Shown here: positions 39,204 to 49,738 of the stretch, piece after piece
Layout: the number at the start of each line of letters is the position of its first letter
Position numbering within the stretch: position 1 is the stretch's first letter
NCBI GenBank assembly: GCA_012861695.1
Contig: JAAOOA010000006.1
Coordinates: 33,561,554-33,625,553, forward strand
Direction of reading: 5' to 3'
Length of the DNA stretch: 64,000 nt
Origin: Trematomus loennbergii
Taxonomy: Eukaryota; Chordata; Actinopteri; Perciformes; Nototheniidae
Notes under the pieces: generated by a model
Seen by the model: the letters and a program-made list of their open reading frames with translations, nothing else
Told to the model about the DNA's origin: nothing
Databases searched by the model: none
Made by a program: the position numbers and the translations under genes

Positions 39204-41049
39204 ACTGTCTTATCGCCGAGATCTCTTCACCTGCACTAGTGGCCATATCAAAGCCGTGATTGGTCAGATTTCGATTCATTGCAACGGTGTCGGGTTACAG
39301 ACGTGCTCCCTGTCACCTCTCACACTCGTGTGTCAGCGGGGGGGGGGGGAGAACTCATAAGCCGAGGCCCCCTGCGCAATGTGAGGCCCCATGCAGCCTG
39401 CATGATCGGCCTGTAGGGAGGGACGGCCCATTACTAGATCTTTGCTGCTAGGTTTCTCAGACTAAACACATAATAATACAACAGAAGTTTAGGGAGCCAT
39501 TAGCCTCCCTGTTGTACTGTTGACCCTCCCTAAATTCATTCGGGCACTAATTTACTGACAGATTCCATCAAACATCTTTGAGGAGACCTCTAGTGGAAGA
39601 GTGTACGTTTTTGGATAGCTAATGGTATGTTGAAATCATTAATTTCTCTTAGACACACGGCTTGCACCTTTTATAGAAAATGCCTTTCTTCCTGTGTCTC
39701 CCCTCAGAGCTCCTGTGGGGGAATATGTGGTTCCGCAAGTGGTGATGCATTTAATTAAAGTAGCCACAAGAGGGAGGCAGATACACATATAAACCAGCAT
39801 GACAGAAAGACAGGCAGGTACATGAAGAGTCCCTGAGCATTTCAACAGACATATCTCTCTCAGTCTAAGGATACTTTAGGGTTTGTGGAGGCCCCTGAAC
39901 AATCACTAGCGCTTCAGAAACACAAATTGATCGACTGGAAATCATGCAGGGTTTTATACAGTATATACTGCTGCTCTGTTTGTGATAAACGTATCCCTTT
40001 TGAGCTTTTGAAAAACAGCCCTTGTTATAGTCAATATTGCACTGCACTGTTGTGAATTAGCGCAAGTCCATCAAATATTTAAGAGTAAGAGAAGAGAAAC
40101 GAAGTCAGCTGGTGACATCAAAGTGCTTGCAAATATACACTGGAGCGGCTTGTTTACATGGGACGGTAGCAAGGCCCTGAGGGAGGTCTGGCCTGGTTCT
40201 AACTCTGCTCAGCTAGAGCAAACAACACCATTGGCAGCGTCAACACGAAGAGGAGAAACTAACCACTGGAGACAAATAAAACTAGACCTCTGCTGGTGGT
40301 GAACCAGATCCTCAGTGTGGTCACTGGTTTAGTGTCTGTGTGGCTACTCACTGTCCCCAGTGCACGATTGTTGAGCCGGTTCTAGTATTGCAATTAATAA
40401 CGATCAGAAGGATTAATAAAAGTGACACAGCAATGCCGGTATTTTTGTGAGAGTACGTCATAATTTACGATTTAAATTTAACTTAAAACCGTAATTATTT
40501 TGCTATCTCAAATATAAATTGTAAAGTGTATATTGTATTCCATGTTAACATTTTGAGAGTTTGATATTGTGTATTCAATATTTATACTCTATATATATAT
40601 ATCCTTCTTTATTGATATGTATTTATCCAATGTCTTTTTTTTTTTTTTTTTTCTACTGCTGATTTGTATATCCTAATTGTATTTTATTTACCTTTAATTC
40701 ATCTGCAATGTCTTATCTACTGCGTGATTAATCTGATATTTATTTTTTATAATACCTGCTGAATTGGCAGAGATGCAACACATTACTCAATGACATTGAT
40801 GTATCAAATTGGAGACCAATCATTACATTTTTCACATTTTAGATTGGCTGTCTCCTTTTTATTTTTAAAACCAGACTATAGGGTTGCTTGTTCTTTGTGT
40901 GTATTTATAGAATGCATTGACCATATTTGTCAGTTATTCTTCTCCCTTGTTATTCCATTAAACTGCCGTTCTGCAAATCTTTAAAAACTGTGAGATTGAA
41001 CCTAACGCTTTCTAAGATGCTTTAGCCCTAATCATTCACATCGTAATAT
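39204..41049. other. Non-coding DNA, nothing recognised
   Basis: A G-run near 39339-39348, an AT-rich stretch with TATATATATAT near 40591 and a T-run at 40636-40652 are the only features. Short frames lack domains. Confidence 0.5.
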
Positions 41050-41320
41050 CATATTGTATATATTTATTGTCATAAAGACTGAAAACATGTTATTAAGTTC
41101 TGTTCATCTTTCAGTTGTTGTGAGATCCTTGTCGAAGTTGTATGTGGTCACTGGGGAGAGAGTTCGGCTCTCTATGAAAAGGACTTGTAGCCTTGAAATA
41201 AAGGTATTTTCAGTTAAACCCTGTATCTGTTCCTGCATTTGGGTCCTGCCTGCTTCGCTCACCCTGACAGAAGGATCTCACCAAAGATGGACCCAGCAGG
41301 CGACCTTTACGAGGTGACTT
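41050..41320 (+). mobile_element. Ty3/Gypsy LTR end plus leader scrap
   Basis: AATAAA near 41198, then a CCTGCATTTGGGTCCTGCC-type LTR end, a CCCTGACAGAA leader and ATGGACCCAGCAGGCGA. This layout (LTR end, leader, MDP-type Gag start) is familiar from Sushi/Jule-type fish Gypsy elements. The Gag frame stops within a few codons, and no 3' part follows. Assigned from resemblance only. Confidence 0.45.
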
Positions 41321-41507
41321 ATAATATAATTTGCCTAAAGAATGACTGTCATTACGCCTCCAGTAGAGAGAAGAGGTAGTCTGATCATGTGTACGGCACG
41401 CCAATAAGTAACTTCCAGGCCCTGGTTAAGGGATTTACTACCCGAGTGGGTGGAAGACTTTTTTGGTAATTGTAAGAAATAAAATCAATGTTTATATGGC
41501 GCAATTT

Positions 41508-41598
41508 AAATTAAATACACTGTTTTAATTTAAAGCTGTTTTATTCTGAAAACAGGAAATTAAATACACTGTTTTAATTTAAAACTGTTTTATTCGAC
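41508..41598. repeat. 49-bp tandem duplication
   Basis: AAATTAAATACACTGTTTTA starts at 41508 and again at 41557, followed by near-identical TTTATTC-ending segments. Confidence 0.85.
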
Positions 41599-42085
41599 TT
41601 TCTGTTTTGCTAGTAAATATTGTTAGCTTCAATTTAAGATTAGCTTTAGCATGTGGCCAAAGACTACGTTTTGAAACAGTGAATTTAAGGTTAAAAAATG
41701 ACACATAGTGTTCCACACTAAAAACACTGTATTTAACCCTCATTTATTGACGCTGCAATACTGTTATTAGGGAATGTTTAAATAACCACAGACAGATATT
41801 GTAAAATTCAAAGAGAAAAGACAGGATTTGCATTGGACACGCCCCCGTCGACGCCGGCCAATAGGAGAAGACCACAGATAACAACAGGAAAAGCAAGCCA
41901 AGAATTGAGCTCTCTTCCGCCCAGCTCCCAACGCGAACGGGAGCCACAGCTGATCTGAGGGGGGGAGCTACCACTCGCACAAATTTCATTTGTATATCAT
42001 CGTATCATTTGTTTGATTAAATGCTGTTAACTTTTATAAGCTTCCTTGGACTCTTTTCAGTTTATCCTGGTCTCGGGGTTTAAAA
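41599..42085. other. Non-coding DNA
   Basis: AT-rich sequence then a GC-richer portion at 41830-41970. No domain-bearing frame or structure seen. Confidence 0.45.
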
Positions 42086-42630
42086 AATCCTAACAATTGG
42101 CGAGTACCCGACGGGTGACCCACAAAAAAAGTGATTTGCGGGTGGTATTTTTTCAAACGCTTTTTTCCGGGTTCGGTTCTGGGTAAAACAAAGAGGATTC
42201 GGGTCGGGTCGCAGGTGTTGCATAATAAATATATTAAAATAATAATAATTTAGTTTAATGTTTAAATCCTCAGACCTCTCCCCCGCGGGACCGTGCATAA
42301 TCATAACCTCTGCAGCGCATCAATCTGCTGCTGAGCGTGCCACATTCGAAATCCAACGTCTGGAAGGCTTTTGGTGTCATCCTAGATGGAGAAAATAACC
42401 AACATCCCACGCTTTTTTTAGCCAAATACGCAACTGCGTGTGTTAATAATTGCACGTTTTCACTGCTCATAGGATATGCGGGTTCGGGTCGGTTTGCGGA
42501 TCTTGTGCCGACGGGTTGGGTCGCGGAACTAATTGGCAATATGTGCGGGTGGCGGGCGGGTACGGTATTGCACGTCGCGGGTGCGGGGCGGGAGCGGGTC
42601 TTGAAAATCAGACCCGTGCAGGACTCTGGC
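42086..42630. mobile_element. hAT-like non-autonomous element with GGGTCGGGT runs
   Basis: Contains GATTCGGGTCGGGTCGCAGG and, further right, several GCGGGTNNCGGG-type runs ending in GACCCGTGCAGGACTCTG. The ending CCCGTGCAGGACTCTG is a terminus I associate with GGGTCGGG-rich hAT elements. The left end is not resolved. Frames across it are compositional. Confidence 0.45.
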
Positions 42631-43466
42631 CAGGAGCCCCTGAGAGACAGGAGAAGGCTGGAGGAGTGGAAGGGCTGCAAGCTAACTGATTAGCACACAA
42701 GGAACAGTACAAGGTCTGTGAAATGATGCGGTGATATATTTGAGATTGCGGGTGCTGTGTTTTTGTTTATAGTGTTTTTGTTTGTCTCTCTGTTCTATCA
42801 TCGGCGCTGCCCAATTAATGTGTGTGTTTTTAAGCCGGAAAGTATATTAATGTGTGTGTTTACAGTTTAAGTTAAAGTCATCAGTATCCAGCCTGATAGA
42901 GACTTTACAGTTTAAGTTAAAGTCATTAGTATCCAGCCTGATAGAGAGTTTAAGAAGTGTTTGAACAGTTTAAAGATATAGAGTTAAGATAAATAAAGTC
43001 CTATTTTAAGGCCTGATTATTCATCAGTGGTTTGATTCGTTTGCTGGAACATTGCGGCTGGGTTTAACGGCGGGGTTATGGTGGGCTTACGTATAATTAA
43101 TGACGATTCGATTAAATAGTTCCCGACTTGTTCCCGACTTGTTCCCGACTTGTTCCAGACTTGCGTGTTAGCAACACGGATCAACCATAGTTTAAAAACG
43201 GTTTAAAGCCGAGATGATCAAGATAGATAAATTGTTATTTGTATTTGAATCAAGTCTCAACAGAGTTTTTTGTGTTCGTTTTATACAGCCAATTTGTCTG
43301 GCTATTTGATACCATGAGGTCAGATGCCTTTCAGTTGATTTAATTGTTATTTTTTATTGGAGTCAGTTTTCAAAGCAATGTTTTTTGTAAAACAAGCAGT
43401 GTTGTTTTGTGTTTTTGTTTTGCTAAAGCTATTGTTTAGCACATGAGGTTTCTTTGTTACAGTTCA
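42631..43466. other. Non-coding DNA with short tandem duplications
   Basis: Includes a perfect-looking 45-bp duplication at 42859-42903 / 42904-42948 (one base change and an edge change) and four copies of GTTCCCGACTT at 43119-43163, the last one altered. Nothing coding seen. Confidence 0.7.
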
Positions 43467-44599
43467 TTAACCTGTTAAGCACCGAGCCTGTTTTTCATGT
43501 TTCAGGCTCGAAAATGACATGCCCAAAACAAATGACTACAACTTAACTTCTAAAAGGGTTATATGAATAATTTCTTTTATCAAAGCAAGGTTACATCTGT
43601 GAGTTGGATGTAGAAGTGTCAGAATCAATATAAATGTTTTTTATTTTAAAGAAAATTCAGATTTTACATAGTAAAAAACCCAAAAATTATTTTTTACAGA
43701 TAGTGAAAACTACCCTTGGATGATGGGTTAGTAGACTAAAAGCTTTAGGAATCCAAAGTACAACATATAATAAGTACCCTGTATCAAGATTGATGCAGAA
43801 CAAGTGAAATTTGACCTTTTTAGAGAGATTTAGCCAAAAACCCCCACTTCTGGGGTCATTTGGGTGGATTTGACCTATCTTTGGCCCCCCTTACTCGATT
43901 GGGTTCGTTGACACACCTTTCTGACCGTTAGAGCCAATAGAATCGAAGGGGGAGGCCACACACACACTCATTGTAAAGAGAAAAGGTGGGGGCTGCGCGT
44001 TTAGAACTGAAACTAGATTTGCAGATTTTCTCCTTCTGGAGTTTGGAAACTAAAAAGCCGTTTTATTGCTTATGGATTATCAGAAATAATTTCAAAGAAG
44101 GCACAGATACATAGGATGAACCTATGGATTAACTGCAGTATCGTTTTTTTATCGTTTAAATGCCATTGAAGACCAGTTTTGACCAAGGTAAGCCATGTTA
44201 GCGTTTCTAGCTACTTAGCTCCACATGTTATGATGTACGCTTTCGTTTATAGCGTCGCGAATGTTTATCACTGAGTGTTGAGGAGGGCACCACTAGATTC
44301 AGTGTCTCCAGGACACCAAAAACGAGTGGTTGGTTGTGCATCTAGGATAAGTAATAAGGGAGTTATGAGTGAGTTTAAGTGCCGTTTTAGGTTACATTTT
44401 TTCGCTCGAGGCTGAGTGCTAGCATGTGGGGGTTTTTAAAAATTTTTTTTTTGAAAAGATCAGTTAGCTGAGTTTCTTCCCGTTACATGGATATAACACA
44501 TTCATAGTTTTATTCAATATTAAGATTCCTTAGACGTTGTTTCCTGCAAATGACGCGTTTATCCGCCCGGTACCGGGCGGAAGGTGCGTAACAGGTTAA
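43467..44599. mobile_element. Non-autonomous TTAA element, 1.1 kb, copy 2
   Basis: TTAA at 43467-43470 and 44596-44599, inverted ends CCTGTTAAGC and GCGTAACAGG. The left subterminal hairpin GAGCCTG...CAGGCTC is conserved with copy 1 at 19345. The right subterminal region here has a perfect 18-bp palindrome CCGCCCGGTACCGGGCGG (44563-44580) that copy 1 lacks. Shared interior includes GAGTTGGATGTAGAA and TACCCTTGGATGATGGGTTA. No coding capacity. Confidence 0.82.
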
Positions 44600-44617
44600 G
44601 GTCAGCAATCATTCTGC

Positions 44618-44860
44618 TTGACCACATGTGTGAGCGTCCATTTTGTTAAGATAAAGAGGTTCTTTGTTCTTCAGGTCACAGGTCAAATTTTATCAGCAGC
44701 CATTTTGTTTTGACCACATGAGGTCAAAAGTAATTTTTGACCCATGTGTGAGCGACCATTTTGTTAAAAACTGAATCAGGAGGTTCTTTGTTCTCCTTAT
44801 CACATATTAAATTAGATCAGTGGACATTTGCTAAAGCTAGTTTTGTTTAGCCAGTTATAG
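44618..44860. repeat. Diverged tandem duplication, period about 119 bp
   Basis: ATGTGTGAGCGTCCATTTTG near 44625 and ATGTGTGAGCGACCATTTTG near 44744, each followed by GAGGTTCTTTGTTCT. The upstream flank of the TTAA element (43430-43466) has a related CACATGAGGTTTCTTTG, so that element may have inserted into this repeat. Confidence 0.7.
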
Positions 44861-44916
44861 TTGGGTGAAATAATATTATTGTGTTGTGGAAGGAGGGAGT
44901 TTGAGATTCTGATCAG

Positions 44917-46690
44917 TTTCATTTCATTTCATTTCAAACCTTTATTTATTCAGGTTGTATCCCATTGAGATCATTGACCTCTTTTTCAAGGGAGACCTGC
45001 TCAAGTAGGTTCCACATGAAACATTAAAAACATAAACAGAACAACAAAAGGACATCATACAGTAGCATTACAGGGATTACAAATTACATACTATCCACAT
45101 GCACAGGTACCAACAGCTTCCGATTCAGTAGCATCCAACCGAGCTTTAAAAACATTTAGTGGCAACAGATTGCTCAGTTTCCATTTTAATTGCAGACTAT
45201 TCCAGGACAGTGGAGCTGCGCATCTAAATGCTATTTTCCCTAAGACAGTCCTAGCAGTTGGCACATTTAATAAAACCACAGCATGCGATCTCAGGCAGTA
45301 GCCACTTACAATTCGCCGTGAGATCAGGGAGCAGATGTAGGATGGAAGTTTCCCTAACATGGCTTTATATATAAAAATGTACCAGTGACTGAGCCTCCGT
45401 ACAGTTAGTGAAGGCAGACCAGCCCTTGCATACAGGGTACAGTGATGAGTTAATGCTTTACAGTTTGTCACAAATCTCAGTGCACTGTGATACGCAGCAT
45501 CTAACTTGACCAGGCAATTGGCAGGTGCATTCATATAAATCAGATCACCATAGTCCAGCACAGGTAAAAAGGTCACAGTGACTAGCCTTTTTCTGGCCTA
45601 GAGCGAGAAACAGGACTTGTTCCTGTAGAAGAAACCTAGTCTAACCCTCAGTTTTTTAAGCAGGTTATTGACATGACGTTTAAAAGTGAGACAATCATCA
45701 AGCCAGATACCAAGGTATTTGTAACAGGCAACCACTTCAAGTTTTATTCCTTGCGTAGTTAAAATATCTAAAACAGGCTCTGGTGTCTTTTTGGCTTTTG
45801 AAAAGAGCATTACCTTGGTTTTATCAACATTTAAAAGAAGCTTTAGTTCAGAGAGCTGAGTCTGAATAATGTTAAAAGCAGTTTGCAATTCAACAACAGC
45901 CTCCTTAATGGAGGGACATGCACAGTACATAACGGTATCGTCCGCATAAAAATGTAAGGTTGCTCCATCGACATTTTCACCTAAACTATTGATGTAGATG
46001 GAGAATAAAAGTGGACCTAAAACAGAACCTTGAGGAACACCATTAGTAATGTTTAACCACTCAGAAGACAGCCCATCAAAATGAACACATTGGGACCTTT
46101 CAGAGAGGTAGTTCACAAACCACCCCACTGCATGGCTGGATAAGCCAATACTGAGTAGCCTCTGCTTTAAGATGCGATGATCGACGGTATCAAACGCTTT
46201 GGAAAGGTCAATAAATAGAGCTGCACAGCTCTGCTTATTATCTAAAATACTCGCCACATCATTCACCACTTGCATTGTGGCAGTGATGGTGCTATGTTGC
46301 TTTCTGAAGCCTGACTGATGTTTAGACAGGATGTCATTTGTACATAAAAACACCTTTACCTGTTCACTCACTAGGCGTTCAAGAACCTTAGCCAGAACTG
46401 ACAATTTAGAGATGGGCCTATAATTATTTAAAACAGTTGCCTCCCCTCCTTTCAGCAAAGGCAGGACATACGCTGACTTCCATAGTTTTGGAATTGTGTT
46501 TGTGCTGAGGGAGAGGTTAAAAAGAGTAGTGAGAGGTGGAGCAATAAAATCTGCAGCTATCTTTAAAAAGAAAGGTTCCACGTTGTCCGGGCCGGCCGGT
46601 TTCTTAGGATCTAACTTGGTTAAAGCTTCACGAACAACATCAACAGTCAAAGGAGTAAAACTGAAAGGGTTTTCCAGACCACATTGTTCA
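44917..46690 (-). mobile_element. 5'-truncated LINE, Jockey-type (L2/CR1/Rex-like)
   Basis: On the minus strand, a reverse-transcriptase frame is followed by a 3' untranslated tail ending in GAAAT repeats (TTTCATTTCATTTCATTTCA on plus at 44918). Recognisable LINE similarity begins near 46690; the more upstream part of ORF2 with the endonuclease is missing, as in ordinary 5'-truncated insertions. Target duplications were not identified. The exact clade needs a tree. Confidence 0.85.
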
Positions 46691-46887
46691 CAGCCCCGCT
46701 GTCTGTTAACCGACAAGTTAACCACAGCTGGCTTATGCACCTCTACACGCTGTATTGCACAGCGGCTCTCATCATGTCGCCGTTTAAGAGAAGGCTCGTA
46801 AACCGGACATTGAGGCGCGTTCACACTCAAACCCGCTTGAGGAATGAGCGGAGGTGTGTGGAGGCATATCTGTGACATAGGAAACAA
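45091..46887 (-). pseudogene. LINE ORF2 reverse transcriptase with one in-frame stop
   Basis: The frame carries the reverse-transcriptase blocks in order: PKKPAGPDN, NNYRPIS, FIDLSKAFDTVDH (first catalytic Asp), NGVPQGSVLGPLLF, FYADDT (catalytic Asp pair), NVDKTKVMLF and YKYLGIWLD. It ends at a TAG (45598-45600, plus-strand CTA), after which the same frame continues ARKRLVTVTFLPVLDYGD to a final stop at 45091. In relatives this junction normally reads through, so one substitution appears to split the protein. No other stop or frameshift is seen from 46690 to 45091. The first 65 or so residues (46690-46887) read into neighbouring DNA and are not clearly LINE. Confidence 0.88.
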
Positions 46888-47614
46888 GCCTGTGCTGTCT
46901 AATCAACCGACAGGTTTTAAAGACAGCCGGTTTGTGCCGCAAGCCCTGCTGCCTAATAACCGACAGGCTATGAGGCAGCCGCTTATACAGCTTTTTTATG
47001 TCATCCGGAGGAGAGCTCTCCTGAACTGGGGGAACGGGGAGATCTCATTAGGCGGCTGCCTTTCCGATGATCTCCGGGAGTTCCTGGAGAATACCGCCTA
47101 TACGGCAGAGCCGAGATGGCGGATAGAGTGACCCGGTGACCCGGGACCCGTTGTCAGCCCGGCAGCCGAACCCATAGGCTCGGCTGTCGGGCTGACACCG
47201 AGCCCCCGCCCTGTCTCCCCCGTCCGGAGGAGAGGGAGGATGGGGCCGGGGGAACCCCATGGTGATCCGTGAATGGAGGGGAAGGAGTCGCCTGACTGCT
47301 GCCCGCCACTCGGATCCCATAAATCAGGGCTTGGTCCACGAGTAGACTCCTGGACTAGCTAATCATCCTCGGCCGCAGCAGCGAGAGCGTCCTCTCTCCG
47401 CTGTCTGTGGGCCAGAGGGCCAGTTCTTCTGCAACGGAGTGCTGAAGAAAAATGGGAGCAGATTGTCGGGCCTACTTCCTATTTATACGGAAGTGAGGCC
47501 GTAGGTGGGGCCCACGTCATAGGTGGGCGTGGTTTAAGTCTGTCAGTGCTGCACACGTGCAGTGGGATTACCCAATAGCGATAGCCTTAGAGGGCGAAGC
47601 CTTATACGAAATAG
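46691..47614. other. GC-rich unclassified segment, probably repeat-derived
   Basis: Three related motifs of the type CTGTCTAATCAACCGACAGG recur near 46697, 46896 and 46948. The segment at 47460-47610 (TAGCGATAGCCTTAGAGGGC) resembles an abundant fish retroelement end that I cannot name. Minus frames at 47048-47339 are Pro/Arg-rich with no domain. No gene supported. Confidence 0.4.
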
Positions 47615-48555
47615 AACTGGAGGATAAAGCTTGGTTTCACAACACAACCTATAATCACACAAGTTTATATTTTTGCTATTTGAACAAAGTGTCAATTGTC
47701 CTGGGTAATAACCAAAAATGCTAGTCTAACTCATTCTAATTGGCCATTAGAACAATGTGTCAACTTTCCTGGAAAACTAACAGAAATGCTAGTCTATTTA
47801 TTCTGATTTGCAATTACAACAAAGTGTCAAGTCTCCTGGGAGACTAACAAAAATTGCCAAGGCTGACTATATTTCAAGGCATCCCGGCGGGGTATTGGGT
47901 TAAGTTTTCAACCAGCAATAATCACGTCTCAGTAGAACTTCATGGACTATGAAATTGCCGCTGCGCAAGAATATTGAAGGAAAAAAACAGATTAAACTCA
48001 ACTTTCTCCAACAATAACAACACACATGGTGCAATTCTCAAACTTTTACATTAACTTTGAAGTCGCAGAATATCATATAACTGAAGGATAAAGCTTGGTT
48101 TCAAAACAAACCTATAATCACACAAGTTTATATTTTGCTATTTGAACAAAGTGTCAACTGTCCTGGGTAAATAACCAAAAATGCTAGTCTAACTCATTCT
48201 AATTGGCCATTAGAACAATGTGTCAACTTTCCTGGAAAACTAACAGAATGCTAGTCTATTTTATTCTGATTTGCCATTACAACAAAGTGTCAAGTCTCCT
48301 GGGAGACTAACAAAAATTGCCAAGGCTGACTATATTTCAAGTCATCCCGGCGGGGTATTGGGTTAAGTTTTCAACCAGCAATAATCACGTCTCAGTAGAA
48401 CTTCATGGACAATGAAATTGCCGCTGCGCAAGAATATTGAAGTAAAATACCAGATTAAACTCAACTTTCTCCAACAATAACAACACACATAGTGCAATTC
48501 TCAACTTTTACATTAACTTTGAAGTAGCAGAATATCATATAAACTGGAGGATAAA
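47615..48555 (+). repeat. 464-bp satellite, first block (two monomers)
   Basis: Monomers register on AGCTTGGTT at 47629 and 48093 (464 bp), then 48556 (463 bp). Each has three internal subrepeats of about 68 bp (starting 47678, 47746, 47813), built on RAACAAWGTGTCAA and CTAGTCTA-type motifs, followed by a unique tail with CATCCCGGCGGGGTATTGGG. The second monomer ends in AAAGCTGCAGG, switching to the 146-bp satellite at 48556. Confidence 0.93.
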
Positions 48556-48603
48556 GCTGCAGGCAGCAGTGACTCTGCTGCCTGCATTTAAACAGATTCA
48601 CAC
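48556..48603 (+). repeat. Fragment of the 146-bp satellite
   Basis: CTGCAGGCAGCAGTGACTCT through AAACAGATTCAC, identical to the entry into the large 146-bp array at 51464. It breaks off after 48 bp at the Harbinger fragment. Confidence 0.85.
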
Positions 48604-49738
48604 CACATACTGTTTGGAATTGAGTTTGCTCGCTTGAGGTCCTCTAAAACATAACATTACATATTTTGTAATGGTATTAAGAATACATGAATACATGTAG
48701 TAGAAATTACTCAATTGTAATACCCTCGTTGTGCTAGACTCAAATACATTGCTTATATATTTAAAAGAGAACAAAATAAACTATAACTACACTGTAGCTA
48801 TGTTCGTATGACAAATACAAACCTTGAAGCTGAATATAGTTCTGTGTTTTACACTGTTGTATTTATGTTTATAGTTTGCTTTGATATTTGCTTAGATTAT
48901 TATTTTATGGGGCAGTAAATACTGGTGCTTGAAATTCAAATATTTACTAAATAGTCAATTCTGATAACATTTCTTGGGTTTAAATAATTTGACAACACAT
49001 GTATGTGAAACATTCTTTTTTTATTTATGTTCAATACCATACAATGACTATTTATGGATTCAGGTAGCGCATCAGACCGTCTCGTATGTCCCTGCCCTCC
49101 TCCTCTGCACCTTGTGCCACTGCTACCCCTGGCTCTGCTGCTGCTGGTGCATCCCACCCATCATCATAGGTCTCTCCATGACTCTCGCAGAGGTTATGCA
49201 GAGCACAGCATGTCAGCACCATTGATTTAACAAGTTTCACATCACAGTCATTTCTTTTCATGAGGCAACGCCACCTTCCCTTCAGTCTACCAAAAGCGTT
49301 TTCAACCACTACCCGTACTCTGCAAATCTTCTTGTTGTATGTCACATGTTCTTCTGTTAGCCGTCCAGTGTCAGCGAAGGGTTTTATGAGCCAGTTTTGC
49401 AAGGGATAGGCATTGTCTCCCAGGATGTAATAGCCAGCATTCACCCCCCAATGTTCCTGGTGCAAGCTGGAAAGTAGTTGCCGCGACTGGCCAACTCCCA
49501 CAATGTGGACAGTCTCAAAACCCGAGCGTCATGCAAGCTCCCAGGCATTCCTGCAAACACATTCCAGAAATGTCCCTTACCATCAACAACTCCTTGAAGG
49601 ATGATGGAGTGCCAGCCTTTACGGTTGAAATAGTCACAGTGGTATTCCTGTGGTGCCAAGATGGGTATGTGTGACCCATCAATAGCACCTACACACTGAG
49701 GGAGCCCCCACCTCTGCTCAGTGTAGGCAGCCATTTCT
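48604..49738 (-). mobile_element. Harbinger transposase-bearing fragment lodged in satellite
   Basis: Flanked on the left by the 146-bp satellite scrap and on the right by a mid-monomer point of the 464-bp satellite (CAAAAATGCTAGTCTATT). No terminal inverted repeats are visible at either edge, so this is a piece of an element trapped during satellite rearrangement. The 48604-49051 part is an AT-rich tail. Confidence 0.7.
49052..49734 (-). pseudogene. HARBI1-like DDE transposase, N-truncated and frameshifted
   Basis: Two frames join: an upstream piece (49734 to 49441) with GAIDGSHIPI (first Asp) and a downstream piece (from about 49450 to the stop at 49052) with GDNAYPL (second Asp) and ENAFGRLKGRWRCL (Glu). 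All three catalytic residues are therefore present but in different frames. The break falls at a six-C run (49444-49449), where NIGG should continue into VNAGYY. The C-terminus is complete; the N-terminal region before GAIDGSH is cut at the satellite boundary. Family role: nuclease that excises and inserts PIF/Harbinger elements with a Myb-like partner. Confidence 0.88.

Noticed and set aside
42337..42693. 118-codon frame on plus with overlapping minus frame
   Set aside because: Compositional result of GGGTCGGG-rich hAT-like DNA, open on both strands.
47048..47339. Minus-strand Pro/Arg-rich frames
   Set aside because: GC-rich composition, no domain, and overlapping frames equally open.
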